Shown here one piece after another: positions 31,797 through 40,040 of a stretch of 64,000 nt of DNA. The DNA is taken from the NCBI RefSeq assembly GCF_025152745.1, contig NZ_CP104041.1, positions 563,413-627,412 of the forward strand, in the 5' to 3' direction. The stretch is from Rhizobium sp. WSM4643 (GTDB lineage: Bacteria > Pseudomonadota > Alphaproteobacteria > Rhizobiales > Rhizobiaceae). The first letter of the stretch is position 1. The number at the start of each line of letters is the position of its first letter. The notes beneath the pieces were generated by a model that saw only the letters and a list, made by a program, of their open reading frames with translations, did no database searches and was not told the origin of the DNA. Both the position numbers and the translations under genes were made by a program.

Positions 31797-32647
31797 CGTG
31801 GCGGCTCCAATGCGGGTTCGTCGAGCCAGGCGGGATCCCGCTTCAGGATCGGCAGTCGGGCGGGTGGATCCTCGATCGTCGGCAGGGATGCCAAAAGCCC
31901 TTGCGTATAGGGATGTCTGGCCTTGTCGAGATCGCGCGCTTCGAGCACTTCCACGACCCGCCCCGCATACATGATGAGGACGCGATCGCAGAAATTCCTG
32001 ATGAGATTGAGATCGTGACTGATGAAGATCAGCCCGAGATTGCGGCGCAAGACGAGCTCGTCGAGCAGGGCCAGGATCTCAAGTCTCACCGTCACATCGA
32101 GTGCTGACGTCGGTTCGTCGGCGATCAGCACTTCGGGTTCGGCAATCAGCATCATGGCGATCATCGCCCGCTGGCCCATCCCGCCCGAGATTTCGTGCGG
32201 ATAAAGGCGGGCCACACGCTCCGGATCGCGGATCTGAACGGCCTCGAGCATATCGAGAGCCTGCTGCCAGGTCCTTGCCCTGCTCGTCCTCGGATGATGG
32301 AAGCGGTAGGTCTCGGCGATCTGTTCGCCGATCCGCATGACGGGATTGAGCGAATATTTTGGATCCTGCAGGATCAGGCCGATCCGCCGTCCCCTGATCG
32401 TCATCATCGTTTTTTCATTCGCCTTGAGCAGGTCGACGTCGCAAAAGCGCATCCGCTCGGCATTGACGATCGCGGTCGGTGGCAGCAGCTTCATGATCGC
32501 GCGGCCGACGGTCGACTTTCCCGATCCGGATTCACCGACGATCCCGAGTTTTTCCTGTCCAAGCGAAAAGCTCACGCCGCGAACGGCTCGCACCTGCCCG
32601 CCGCCGAAGGCGATTTCGAGGTTCTGAATATCAATCAGGTCAGTCAT
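31793..32647 (-). CDS. Peptide-type ABC transporter ATP-binding protein (DppD/OppD-like)
   Basis: A 284-residue ATPase: Walker [10 protein letters not shown] (about 35-43), Q-loop [18 protein letters not shown], signature [15 protein letters not shown], Walker [16 protein letters not shown]-loop ISHDLNLI, and the C-terminal [12 protein letters not shown] motif of OppD/DppD proteins. It overlaps both the upstream permease and downstream ATPase genes by 4 bases, so the transporter genes are translationally linked. Confidence 0.9.
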   Translation of the reverse strand: MTDLIDIQNLEIAFGGGQVRAVRGVSFSLGQEKLGIVGESGSGKSTVGRAIMKLLPPTAIVNAERMRFCDVDLLKANEKTMMTIRGRRIGLILQDPKYSLNPVMRIGEQIAETYRFHHPRTSRARTWQQALDMLEAVQIRDPERVARLYPHEISGGMGQRAMIAMMLIAEPEVLIADEPTSALDVTVRLEILALLDELVLRRNLGLIFISHDLNLIRNFCDRVLIMYAGRVVEVLEARDLDKARHPYTQGLLASLPTIEDPPARLPILKRDPAWLDEPALEPPR

Positions 32648-33579
32648 TCTGAACCTCGGGGATCGAGAACATCGCGGAGTGCATCACCGACAAGGTTGAA
32701 GGCGAGGCTGACCAGCGCAATGGCAATACCGGGTGCCGCGATGACCCAGGGGCTGTCGAGCATGAATTCACGTCCGCTGGCGGCCATCGAACCCCATTCC
32801 GGCCATGGCGGCTGCGCGCCGAGGCCGAGGAAGCCGAGGCCGGCGGCGGTGATGATGATGCCGGCCATATTGAGGGTGACGCGGACGATCACCGAGGGAA
32901 TGCACATCGGCAGGATGTGACGGGTGATGATCGCAATTGATGTCGCGCCCTGCAGGCGTACGGCGGCGATGTAATCCGCCTTGCGAAGGCTGAGCGTCTC
33001 GGCGCGCGCAAGACGCGCGATCGGCGGCCAGGCCGTCAGTGAAATCGCGATGATCGCATTGGTGATGCCTGGACCGAGCGCTGCGGCAAAACCGAGCGCG
33101 AGGACGAGGCCGGGAAAGGAAAGGAAAATGTCGGTGACGCGCATCAGGACTTCATCGACGATGCCGCCGAAATAGCCTGAGACGGTGCCGATCAACAGGC
33201 CGAGCGGGGCGACGATGACCGTGACAAGCATGATGATGTAGAGTGTTGTGCGGGCGCCGTAGATCACCCGGGAGAAGACGTCGCGGCCGAAATTATCGGT
33301 GCCGAGCCAATGGCTGGCCGATGGCGCGGCAAGCCGCCCGGCCATGTCCTGAACGATCGGATCGTAGCTCGTCAGCAGGGGTGCGGCCAGCGCCACGACG
33401 ATCAGCACTACGATGATGGCAAGTCCCGCCAGGCCAAGCGGGTGCAGGCTGAATTTCCGCCAGCCCTGATGAATTTGCTGCACCGACGACTGAAACCAGC
33501 CTCGCGGTTCCGGCGCGAGCAGCCAGTTGCGAAGGCCGCCAGTGTTAGTGCTGTCCGCGTGCTCAGAGGAGATCGTCAT
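32644..33579 (-). CDS. Peptide-type ABC transporter permease (DppC-like)
   Basis: About 311 residues. The N-terminal cytosolic segment leads to a first span (LGLAGLAIIVVLIVVALAAP), the LGTDNFGRDVFSRVIYGARTTL motif diagnostic of DppC/OppC, and the EAA loop YIAAVRLQGATSIAIITRHILP. The C-terminus has FLGLGAQPPWPEWG. I use the ATG at 33579, four bases after the preceding stop; a TTG at 33603 would overlap the previous gene. Pairs with the DppB-like permease. Confidence 0.9.
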   Translation of the reverse strand: MTISSEHADSTNTGGLRNWLLAPEPRGWFQSSVQQIHQGWRKFSLHPLGLAGLAIIVVLIVVALAAPLLTSYDPIVQDMAGRLAAPSASHWLGTDNFGRDVFSRVIYGARTTLYIIMLVTVIVAPLGLLIGTVSGYFGGIVDEVLMRVTDIFLSFPGLVLALGFAAALGPGITNAIIAISLTAWPPIARLARAETLSLRKADYIAAVRLQGATSIAIITRHILPMCIPSVIVRVTLNMAGIIITAAGLGFLGLGAQPPWPEWGSMAASGREFMLDSPWVIAAPGIAIALVSLAFNLVGDALRDVLDPRGSE

Positions 33580-33583
33580 GGCG

Positions 33584-34681
33584 TCATCGTGTCCTCGGAT
33601 CAAGAATGCGATAAAGGAAGTCCGACAGGATGTTGATCGTCAGGAAGACGGCGCCAATCGTCAGGACGGAACCCATGACCACGTTCATGTCGTTCATCTG
33701 CAGCCCCCGGGTCAGGTACTGGCCGAGCCCCGGCCACCCGAAGACGGTCTCGATCAGCACCGCGCCTTCGAGCAGACCGCCGAAGGTCAGCGCCATGATC
33801 GTCAGAAGCTGCACGCGGATGTTCTTGAATGCATGGCGCCACACCACTTTGCGGGTGCCGAGCCCCTTTGCCCGCGCGGTGATGATGTATTCCTGGCTCA
33901 GCTGCTCCAGCATGAAGCTCCGCGACATGCGGCTGATATAGGCGACGGAATAGTAGCCGAGGATAGCCGCCGGCAGGATGATGTGGCCAAGGGCGTTGTA
34001 AAACACGTCCCATTGGCCCTGAATCGCCGCGTCGATCAGGAGAAAGCCGGTCATCGGCGTGACGAGGCCTTCATAGAAGACATCGATCCGGCCCGAGGCC
34101 CCGACGAGCTTCAGCTTCGCATAGAAGATGAAGAGCGCCATCAGTCCGGTCCAGAAAATCGGAATGGAGTGGCCGGCAAGGGCGACGATCCGCGCGACGT
34201 GGTCGATAATGGTCCCGCGCCTGACCGCAGCAGTGATCCCTAAAGGAATGCCGACGATCGCCCCGATGATCATGGCGATGATCGCAAGTTCGATCGTCGC
34301 GGGAAAGATCGTCATCAGATCGGTGAGGATCGGCTGGCCCGTCGTCGCCGACATGCCGAGATCGCCTGTGGCGATCTTGCCGACGTAGGAGAGGAACTGC
34401 ATCCAGATCGGCTGCCCAAGACCCAGCTCGTTATAGACGCGATCGTAAACCTCCTTGCTGACTTCCGCCCCGGTGATGGCGAGCACCGGGTCGGCAGGCA
34501 GCAGGCGGCCCATCGAGAAGGTCAGGAAGAGCAGGCCGAGCAGCGTCGTCACGACGGCTACGACGCGTCCCGCCAGGCGCCGCAGCAGGCTCAGTGCCGG
34601 GTGCGGGGCCGCCTCGGCGAACCCGCCCGCCGGGGAGTGCCGGCTGCTCTCCTCCTTCGATGTCGTATCGGCGCTTGCCAC
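33584..34681 (-). CDS. Peptide-type ABC transporter permease (DppB-like)
   Basis: About 365 residues with a longer than usual hydrophilic N-terminus (some 40 residues) before the first span. DppB features: LPADPVLAITG early, ELGLGQPIWMQFLSYVGKIATGDLG in part, the EAA loop YIITARAKGLGTRKVVWRHAF, and ETVFGWPGLGQYLTRG near the end. GTG at 34681 is preferred, because AAGGAG lies 8 bases upstream and it starts just after the binding-protein stop; an ATG at 34723 would overlap that gene by 37 bases. Confidence 0.88.
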   Translation of the reverse strand: MASADTTSKEESSRHSPAGGFAEAAPHPALSLLRRLAGRVVAVVTTLLGLLFLTFSMGRLLPADPVLAITGAEVSKEVYDRVYNELGLGQPIWMQFLSYVGKIATGDLGMSATTGQPILTDLMTIFPATIELAIIAMIIGAIVGIPLGITAAVRRGTIIDHVARIVALAGHSIPIFWTGLMALFIFYAKLKLVGASGRIDVFYEGLVTPMTGFLLIDAAIQGQWDVFYNALGHIILPAAILGYYSVAYISRMSRSFMLEQLSQEYIITARAKGLGTRKVVWRHAFKNIRVQLLTIMALTFGGLLEGAVLIETVFGWPGLGQYLTRGLQMNDMNVVMGSVLTIGAVFLTINILSDFLYRILDPRTR

Positions 34682-34686
34682 GCGTT

Positions 34687-36273
34687 CTACTCCTTGGTCA
34701 CGTCGTGCCAGCGCGTCGACCATGTCGTATGCCCGTGATAGCCCTTGACGTTGGCGCGCATGACATAGGGGTCGGTTCGCTGGAAGAAGATGACCAGCGG
34801 GGAGGCCATGCCGGCATAGATGCCGTCCATCTTCTTGAAGATGTCGGTACGCTTTTCCGTGTCGCGCTCCTTCATCGATTGGTCGATGAGCGTGTTGAGC
34901 TCGTCCACCTTCATGCCCGTGCGCCAGAGGTAATAGCTGCCGAGGCGTGCCTCGTCGCTATTGTCGGGGTTGAAGGCATATTGCGTGGCGACCGCGAAGG
35001 GATCGGGCAGGCGGGCGCCGGAATTGCCGAGCAGCACTTCGAATTTGCGCTCGCGGAAGGCGGGCGTGAACTCGCCGGGCACGAGATCGAGATCGATGCC
35101 GGCGGCGCGGGCACTCGCCTGCAGCGCTTCGGCGAAGGGCAGGGTCGGGGCTCCCGACGGATTGAGTACCTTCTTCAGCCCATTGGGATATCCGGCCTCC
35201 GCCAGCAACTGCTTGGCCTTGGCGGGATCGTAATCGTAGTGCGAGGCAGCTTCCTCAGGGGCGCCGATCATACCGCGAGGGATCATCGACTGCCAGGGAA
35301 AGCCCGTATAACGCATGATGTTGCCGGAGATCGCTTTCCAGTCGAAGGCATGCTGGAAGGCCTCGCGAACCTTCGGCTTCTGCAGATCCGGGTCTTTCTG
35401 ATTGAGGGCGATGTAGTAGAAGCCGAGACCCGGGACATTCTCGATGACCATGTCCTTTTTGCTGGCGAGCGCATCGAGGTCGCCGCTTGCCACATACTGC
35501 CCGACATCGACGTCGCCGGCTTCGAGTTGAAGCCGGAGATTGCCGGATTCCGGGATATGACGAGCGACGACGCGCGCCATGGCCGGCTTGCCGTCCCAAT
35601 ATTTCGGCTGCGCATTGAAGATCGCGACATCGTTCGGCCGCCACTGGGCCAGACTAAATGGGCCGCTGCCGGCGGAATTGGCGGATAACCAGGCACCGCC
35701 GAAATCGCCGTTCGCCTCGTGCGACAGCACCGTCTTTTTGTCGACGATGCCGATCGACGAGCCCGCCAGCGAATAGAGCACCAGATCGGTATTGACCGAC
35801 TGCGGCAGCTCGATCTCGAGCGTGTGTTCGTCTTTTGCGCGAACGAGCTTTTCGACGTTTTCAGGCGTGAAGCCCCACAGTGCGATGTCGGTGGAGCCGA
35901 CCTGTCCCATCTTGATGACGCGCTGGATCGACCAGGCTGCATCCTCGGCGGTCACCTTGTTGCCGCTCTGGAAGACCGCGTCGTCGCGTAATGTCAGCGT
36001 GATGATCTTGCCATCCGCCGAGACGCTCCATTGCGTCGCGAGCATCGGCTTCAGCGTTTTAAGATCGTCCGGCGACAGCTGCACGAGGTTGTCGTAGAGA
36101 TTCGAGATCAGCTCGGATACCGTGCGGGCATTGTTCTGGGCCGGATCGAGCGTCCTTATGCCGGTGAGATTGGTGCCGATCACCAGCATGTTGGGCGGCG
36201 ACGCCGCGAAGCTGGGCTGCGCCGTCGTCAGGGCGCCGGCAATTGCGATCGTTGTCAGTACTTGTCTCAGCAT
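34687..36273 (-). CDS. ABC transporter substrate-binding protein, family 5 (importer 1)
   Basis: A 528-residue periplasmic binding protein of the DppA/OppA family. From ATG 36273 (GGGAGGT upstream) the signal peptide MLRQVLTTIAIAGALTTAQ ends near PSFAA. Family marks include IRTLDPAQNNARTVSELI, LRDDAVFQSGNKVTAEDAAW and the VREAFQHAFDW region. Family 5 proteins bind peptides, but in rhizobia also oligosaccharides and sugar acids; placement with hexuronate genes suggests a uronate or oligogalacturonide ligand, which is inference. Confidence 0.88.
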   Translation of the reverse strand: MLRQVLTTIAIAGALTTAQPSFAASPPNMLVIGTNLTGIRTLDPAQNNARTVSELISNLYDNLVQLSPDDLKTLKPMLATQWSVSADGKIITLTLRDDAVFQSGNKVTAEDAAWSIQRVIKMGQVGSTDIALWGFTPENVEKLVRAKDEHTLEIELPQSVNTDLVLYSLAGSSIGIVDKKTVLSHEANGDFGGAWLSANSAGSGPFSLAQWRPNDVAIFNAQPKYWDGKPAMARVVARHIPESGNLRLQLEAGDVDVGQYVASGDLDALASKKDMVIENVPGLGFYYIALNQKDPDLQKPKVREAFQHAFDWKAISGNIMRYTGFPWQSMIPRGMIGAPEEAASHYDYDPAKAKQLLAEAGYPNGLKKVLNPSGAPTLPFAEALQASARAAGIDLDLVPGEFTPAFRERKFEVLLGNSGARLPDPFAVATQYAFNPDNSDEARLGSYYLWRTGMKVDELNTLIDQSMKERDTEKRTDIFKKMDGIYAGMASPLVIFFQRTDPYVMRANVKGYHGHTTWSTRWHDVTKE

Positions 36274-36315
36274 CTCAAGACCTCCCAATCCTGTTGTTTG
36301 TGGATAGTGGCGAAA

Positions 36316-37266
36316 TCAGCCGGCCGCCTTGACGGCCGGCTGGTCTGAATGAGTTTGAATGTCGCCTTCGGCCTCCCAGCCTTGAAGGAGCCGATGAAGC
36401 TCCTCGCGGTCATGCTGGTCGAGCTGCGGCAATCCCGGCACACGCACGGGACCGACATCGAGACCGGAATAGGTGACGGCTTCCTTGACGACGGTCACGT
36501 TCGCGCCATTGCGGAATTTGGTCCGCATCCGCTCGAATGGCTCGAGCTTGTTGACGATCGCCCTGGCGGCGGCAAAATCGCCTTTTTCAAGCGCAGCGTG
36601 GACCGCAAGCGAGAGCTTCGGCGCGACATTGACGAGGCCGGACGTGAAGCCGCGGGCGCCGGCTGCGGTAAATGTCGGCGCCCAGCTCTCCGCCAGGCCG
36701 CAGACGAACAGCGCGCCGCCGGGGCTCGCCGCCGGGATCGCTCTCGACAACAACATCAGATCGGTCGTGGCGAATTTGATGCCGGCAACATTGCCGTGAT
36801 TTGCGAGGCGGACGATATCGGCGACGGCGAAACCATCGGCCCTGACATAGGCGATGAGCGGCAGGGCGGAAACATCCGCAAGATTGCAGAAATAGTCGAT
36901 CTGGGCCGCAGGTGCTGCGAAGGGATCGACGGGCTGATGCGACATGACGGCGGATGCGCCGATCACCGCCGCATCTTTCGCCATGCCGATCGCCTCTCGC
37001 AGCGACCGGCCGATTGCGGCCGTCACCGGCGCCTTGCCGTCGACGCCTGAAACCGCCGCCTCATGGACGATCCTGATTTCCTGCGGCGTGAGCGCATAGA
37101 ATTCCCCGGTATTGCCGGCAGCGACGATGTTGTGAATACCCGCTGCCGCCACCCGCTCATAGACTTTCGCCGTAATCCGAGGTTCGACTTCGCCTCTCCC
37201 GTCATAGGCCGTGACGGGAACACCCGAAACGCCCGTAAGCGCCTTGCGCATGATCGCGATGCTCAT
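36316..37266 (-). CDS. DapA-family dehydratase/aldolase, probable keto-deoxy-sugar-acid (KDG/galactarate) dehydratase
   Basis: A 316-residue class I aldolase-superfamily (DHDPS/NAL) TIM barrel. GNTGEF (51-56) binds the 2-oxo acid carboxylate, Tyr140 in PLIAYVR and the Schiff-base Lys164 in AGIKFATTD are present. With the uronate dehydrogenase and lactonase genes it is best read as a 5-dehydro-4-deoxyglucarate (2-keto-3-deoxy-aldarate) dehydratase or aldolase. GGGGAAG lies upstream of the ATG. A 10-bp perfect hairpin (36317-36326 with 36333-36342) overlaps the 3' end, before the binding-protein gene. Confidence 0.82.
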   Translation of the reverse strand: MSIAIMRKALTGVSGVPVTAYDGRGEVEPRITAKVYERVAAAGIHNIVAAGNTGEFYALTPQEIRIVHEAAVSGVDGKAPVTAAIGRSLREAIGMAKDAAVIGASAVMSHQPVDPFAAPAAQIDYFCNLADVSALPLIAYVRADGFAVADIVRLANHGNVAGIKFATTDLMLLSRAIPAASPGGALFVCGLAESWAPTFTAAGARGFTSGLVNVAPKLSLAVHAALEKGDFAAARAIVNKLEPFERMRTKFRNGANVTVVKEAVTYSGLDVGPVRVPGLPQLDQHDREELHRLLQGWEAEGDIQTHSDQPAVKAAG

Positions 37267-37302
37267 TTTTTCTTCCCCGTTCGCTTTCCATCCTAATGGT
37301 CG

Positions 37303-38178
37303 TTATCCGAAGTGGTAGGGCGCCAAGCCCTCCGCATTCACATCGAAGGCAATGACAGTGCCTGCCTCGAAATGTCCGGTGCGGTCCGTCGACAGGCTCG
37401 TGACGTAGAGGGTGCGCAGATCCGGCCCTCCGAAACACGGCATCGTCGGTGCGGGAACCGGCAGAATGTAGATTTCGACGATGTCGCCTTCGGGCGAAAT
37501 CCGGTTGAGGCGACCGGCGGAAACGCCGGCACTCCAGTAGAACCCGTCACGATCGGTTGTCGCGCCGTCGGGCCGACCCTCGTCTTCCGTGAAGCTGCGA
37601 AGCCGGCGCCCATCGCCGAGCTCGCCCGTATCAGGATCGAAGTCGAACGCCTGCAGGAAGCATTGCCGGCTGTCGGAGTGATACATCCGCCGGCCGTCCG
37701 GCGACCAGGCGAGACCGTTGGAGCTAGTCAGTCCGGTTGCAACGGTCCGCGTGCGGCCATCGGCGCCCACGCGGTAAAGGGCGGCCTCATCGGTCTGCGG
37801 CTTGGCTTCGCTGAACGAGCCGATCCAGAAGTGCCCGTCGGGGCCGACCTTTCCGTCATTGAGGCGGCAGTTGATGTGGCGCCCGACTGGATCCGACACA
37901 AACTCGAAATCTCCCGAAACCGGATCGAAGAGATGGACGCCCGTTTGGAGCCCCACGACGATCCTGTGATCGCGGCAGAGCCCGAGGGCGCCGATTGCGG
38001 CCGGCATCTCGAAGCGGTCGATCTTACCTGAAGGCGAAAGCCGGACGAGCGCCGGCGCCAGAATATCGACGAGCCACAGAGTGCCGGTCTCCTCGTCCCA
38101 TACCGGCGATTCACCGACCGTCAGCGGTTGCTGGATTACGGAACGGACGTCCGGGCGGATGACCCGCGGCGCCGTCAT
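37303..38178 (-). CDS. SMP-30/gluconolactonase/LRE-family lactonase
   Basis: A 291-residue six-bladed beta-propeller lactonase. Metal ligands expected for the family are visible: Glu23 in GESPVWDEE, Asn near 106 in CRLNDGKVGPDG, Asn154-like in SSNGLAWSPDG, and Asp in the GRPDGATTDRDGFYW segment. It would open the aldarolactone produced by the uronate dehydrogenase encoded immediately upstream, whose stop it overlaps (ATGA). Cytosolic; no signal peptide. Confidence 0.86.
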   Translation of the reverse strand: MTAPRVIRPDVRSVIQQPLTVGESPVWDEETGTLWLVDILAPALVRLSPSGKIDRFEMPAAIGALGLCRDHRIVVGLQTGVHLFDPVSGDFEFVSDPVGRHINCRLNDGKVGPDGHFWIGSFSEAKPQTDEAALYRVGADGRTRTVATGLTSSNGLAWSPDGRRMYHSDSRQCFLQAFDFDPDTGELGDGRRLRSFTEDEGRPDGATTDRDGFYWSAGVSAGRLNRISPEGDIVEIYILPVPAPTMPCFGGPDLRTLYVTSLSTDRTGHFEAGTVIAFDVNAEGLAPYHFG

Positions 38179-39005
38179 TCAACCGTCTCCAAGCTCTTGA
38201 CCAAGCCATCGGCGTCGCGCATGCGGATGGTGCCGTCGTGATTGATCTCACAGAATCCGCCACCCTGGAATGCCAGCGCGACCGGACCTTCGGATCCCTC
38301 TTCGATCAGTGCGTAATCGCGCGGCCGGTCCTGCGGCTGGTAGCCCAATCGTGCCGCCAGCTCGTTGTCCCACCATTGCGTGTCCGTGTCGGAAACGCCG
38401 TAGACGACTGTTGCGGCGATCTGTGGGTGAGTGAGCCCAATCCGCACCAGTTGCGCCAGATCCCGCGCGCTGATCCAGATTGCCACCGATCGCTCGCTGT
38501 TGGGATAGGTGCCGGCATTGCCGATACGGATGGAAAGGGAGCGAATGCCCGACGTGTCGTAGTAGAGCCCCGCCACCAGTTCGCCCCAGCATTTGGAAAG
38601 TCCATACGGGCTGTCGGGGCGCATCGGGTCGAGCGGCGATATGACTTCGCCGCGCGGATAGAAGCCGGTGGTATGGTTGCTGGAAGCATAGACGACCCGC
38701 TGGACCTTGTTGATCCGTGCCGCTTCGTAGAGATTGTAGGTTCCAAGCACATTCGCGTGCAGAATGGCGTTCATGTCGATGCCGCTGGCGATGCCGGCGA
38801 GATGAACGACGCCGTCGACATCCTTCAGCGCCGCCGTTGCCTCGTCGAGCTTTGTAAGGTCTGCTCTTACGAAAGTCTCGTTTTCGCCAAGCTCAGCCGG
38901 TTCCTGCAGGTCGATCAGGTGGACGTGCTCAAAATGCGCGTGAAGGTGAGGGCGCAGCAGCGTTCCGACACGGCCGGCAGCGCCCGTCACAGCGATCCGT
39001 TTCAT
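38175..39005 (-). CDS. NAD-dependent epimerase/dehydratase-family enzyme, probable uronate dehydrogenase
   Basis: A 276-residue extended-type SDR. The NAD motif is TGAAGRVG (residues 7-14), DLTKLDEATAALKDVDGVVHLAG follows the second strand, and the catalytic YGLSKCWGE carries Tyr-x3-Lys. Size and the WWDNELAARLGY C-terminal part fit the uronate dehydrogenase (Udh) group, which oxidises galacturonate or glucuronate to the aldaro-1,4/1,5-lactone with NAD. The ATG at 39005 has GGAAGGAAG upstream. It follows the GntR regulator by 14 bases and overlaps the lactonase. Confidence 0.82.
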   Translation of the reverse strand: MKRIAVTGAAGRVGTLLRPHLHAHFEHVHLIDLQEPAELGENETFVRADLTKLDEATAALKDVDGVVHLAGIASGIDMNAILHANVLGTYNLYEAARINKVQRVVYASSNHTTGFYPRGEVISPLDPMRPDSPYGLSKCWGELVAGLYYDTSGIRSLSIRIGNAGTYPNSERSVAIWISARDLAQLVRIGLTHPQIAATVVYGVSDTDTQWWDNELAARLGYQPQDRPRDYALIEEGSEGPVALAFQGGGFCEINHDGTIRMRDADGLVKSLETVE

Positions 39006-39019
39006 TATTCTTCCTTCCA

Positions 39020-39739
39020 TTATCGCTCAACCCCCTGAAACATGCGGGCGCGGGCGTTCAGTATGTGTTTCTTCATCGCATCGTGCGCTTCGGTTTCCCG
39101 CCGTGCGAAGATCGCCTCGACGATCACCGCATGCTCATCCTGGACGCTGCGAATCTGCTCCAGCGTCCGTTTCAAGCTCAGGCTTCGCGTGACGGAATGC
39201 CCGATGGCGAAATGCGGCCTGAACCATTCGCGAACGGTGATGTGGAACTGGTTGCCGGTCGCCATGGCGATGGCATCGTGCAGAACCTGATCCTCCTCGG
39301 CACCGAGCTCTCCGTTGCGCAGACATTGCTCGATCGAAAGAAGCGCTGCCGTAATCCTCTCCTTGTCGGCCGGCTGCCAGTTTCGCGCGGCAAGCTCCGC
39401 CGCCTCGGCCTCGAGCCCGGCGCGGAATTCAAAGAACCGCTGGACATCGGCGAGCGATCCGACCGGCACCATTTTCAGCATCGACGAATCCGGTCTTTGC
39501 CGGACATAGGAGCCCGAGCCCTTGCGCGAAACGACCAGGCCGTCGGCTCTCAGGCGTTCGAGCGCTTCGCGCACGACGGGTCTCGAAGCGCCGAAATCGG
39601 CGGCGAGCTTCGTCTCCGACGGCAGCCGTTCGTTCACCGGAAAATTGCCGTCGGCGATCATCCCCACGATCTTCTCGTAGATGATGTCGCTGAAGCGCGT
39701 TGCGCCCCTGTTCGAAACGGCATCGACCGCGAATGTCAT
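39020..39739 (-). CDS. GntR/FadR family transcriptional regulator
   Basis: A 239-residue regulator with a winged HTH (residues about 15-80, NFPVNERLPSETKLAADFG then SRPVVREALERLRADGLVV) and a C-terminal FCD domain with metal/ligand-type residues (AELAARNWQ, EDQVLHDAIAMATGN, DEHAVIVEAI). FCD regulators usually answer to sugar acids or organic acids. It is the first gene of the minus-strand operon and faces the second, plus-strand operon across a 300-base region holding palindromic sites, so it probably controls both. Confidence 0.9.
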   Translation of the reverse strand: MTFAVDAVSNRGATRFSDIIYEKIVGMIADGNFPVNERLPSETKLAADFGASRPVVREALERLRADGLVVSRKGSGSYVRQRPDSSMLKMVPVGSLADVQRFFEFRAGLEAEAAELAARNWQPADKERITAALLSIEQCLRNGELGAEEDQVLHDAIAMATGNQFHITVREWFRPHFAIGHSVTRSLSLKRTLEQIRSVQDEHAVIVEAIFARRETEAHDAMKKHILNARARMFQGVER

Positions 39740-39887
39740 TATGGTGCTTTTCTCCGAACGATTTGGGCTCTTGCAGTTGCCGACCGAACGTCTGCGTGGA
39801 AGTGTACAGCTTCTAACAGATCTCTGTCTCAGATGCGTATTTGCCTTGTTATTGGCGCGCGAGAACCCGGTTCTGTTGCTGCATCGC

Positions 39888-39925
39888 TACAAAATTTGTA
39901 ATTATCTGTCAACTCTTGTAATCAT
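39888..39925. promoter_or_regulatory. Candidate GntR/FadR operators in the divergent uronate promoter region
   Basis: TACAAA-A-TTTGTA (39888-39900) is a perfect inverted repeat. Overlapping it, TGTAATTAT (39897-39905) is repeated as TGTAATCAT (39917-39925) exactly 20 bp downstream. A/T-rich GT..AC palindromes suit GntR-family binding. The area lies in the otherwise gene-free interval 39740-40040 between the two operons. Confidence 0.45.
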
Positions 39926-40040
39926 TTGGGAACGTGTCTATGGTTCGGTCCCAGCGCCGAGGAGGGTGCGGGCGGCAGGTCGGGAGCCTGCCGCATCAGC
40001 CGGTTCAAAAGGTGCACCGGCTTAGAAAGGGAGGAACTCG

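Noticed and set aside
39931..39970. GGAAC in the uronate intergenic region as an EcfG-type promoter
   Set aside because: The base pair at the expected -10 position (N18/19 then TT) is absent.
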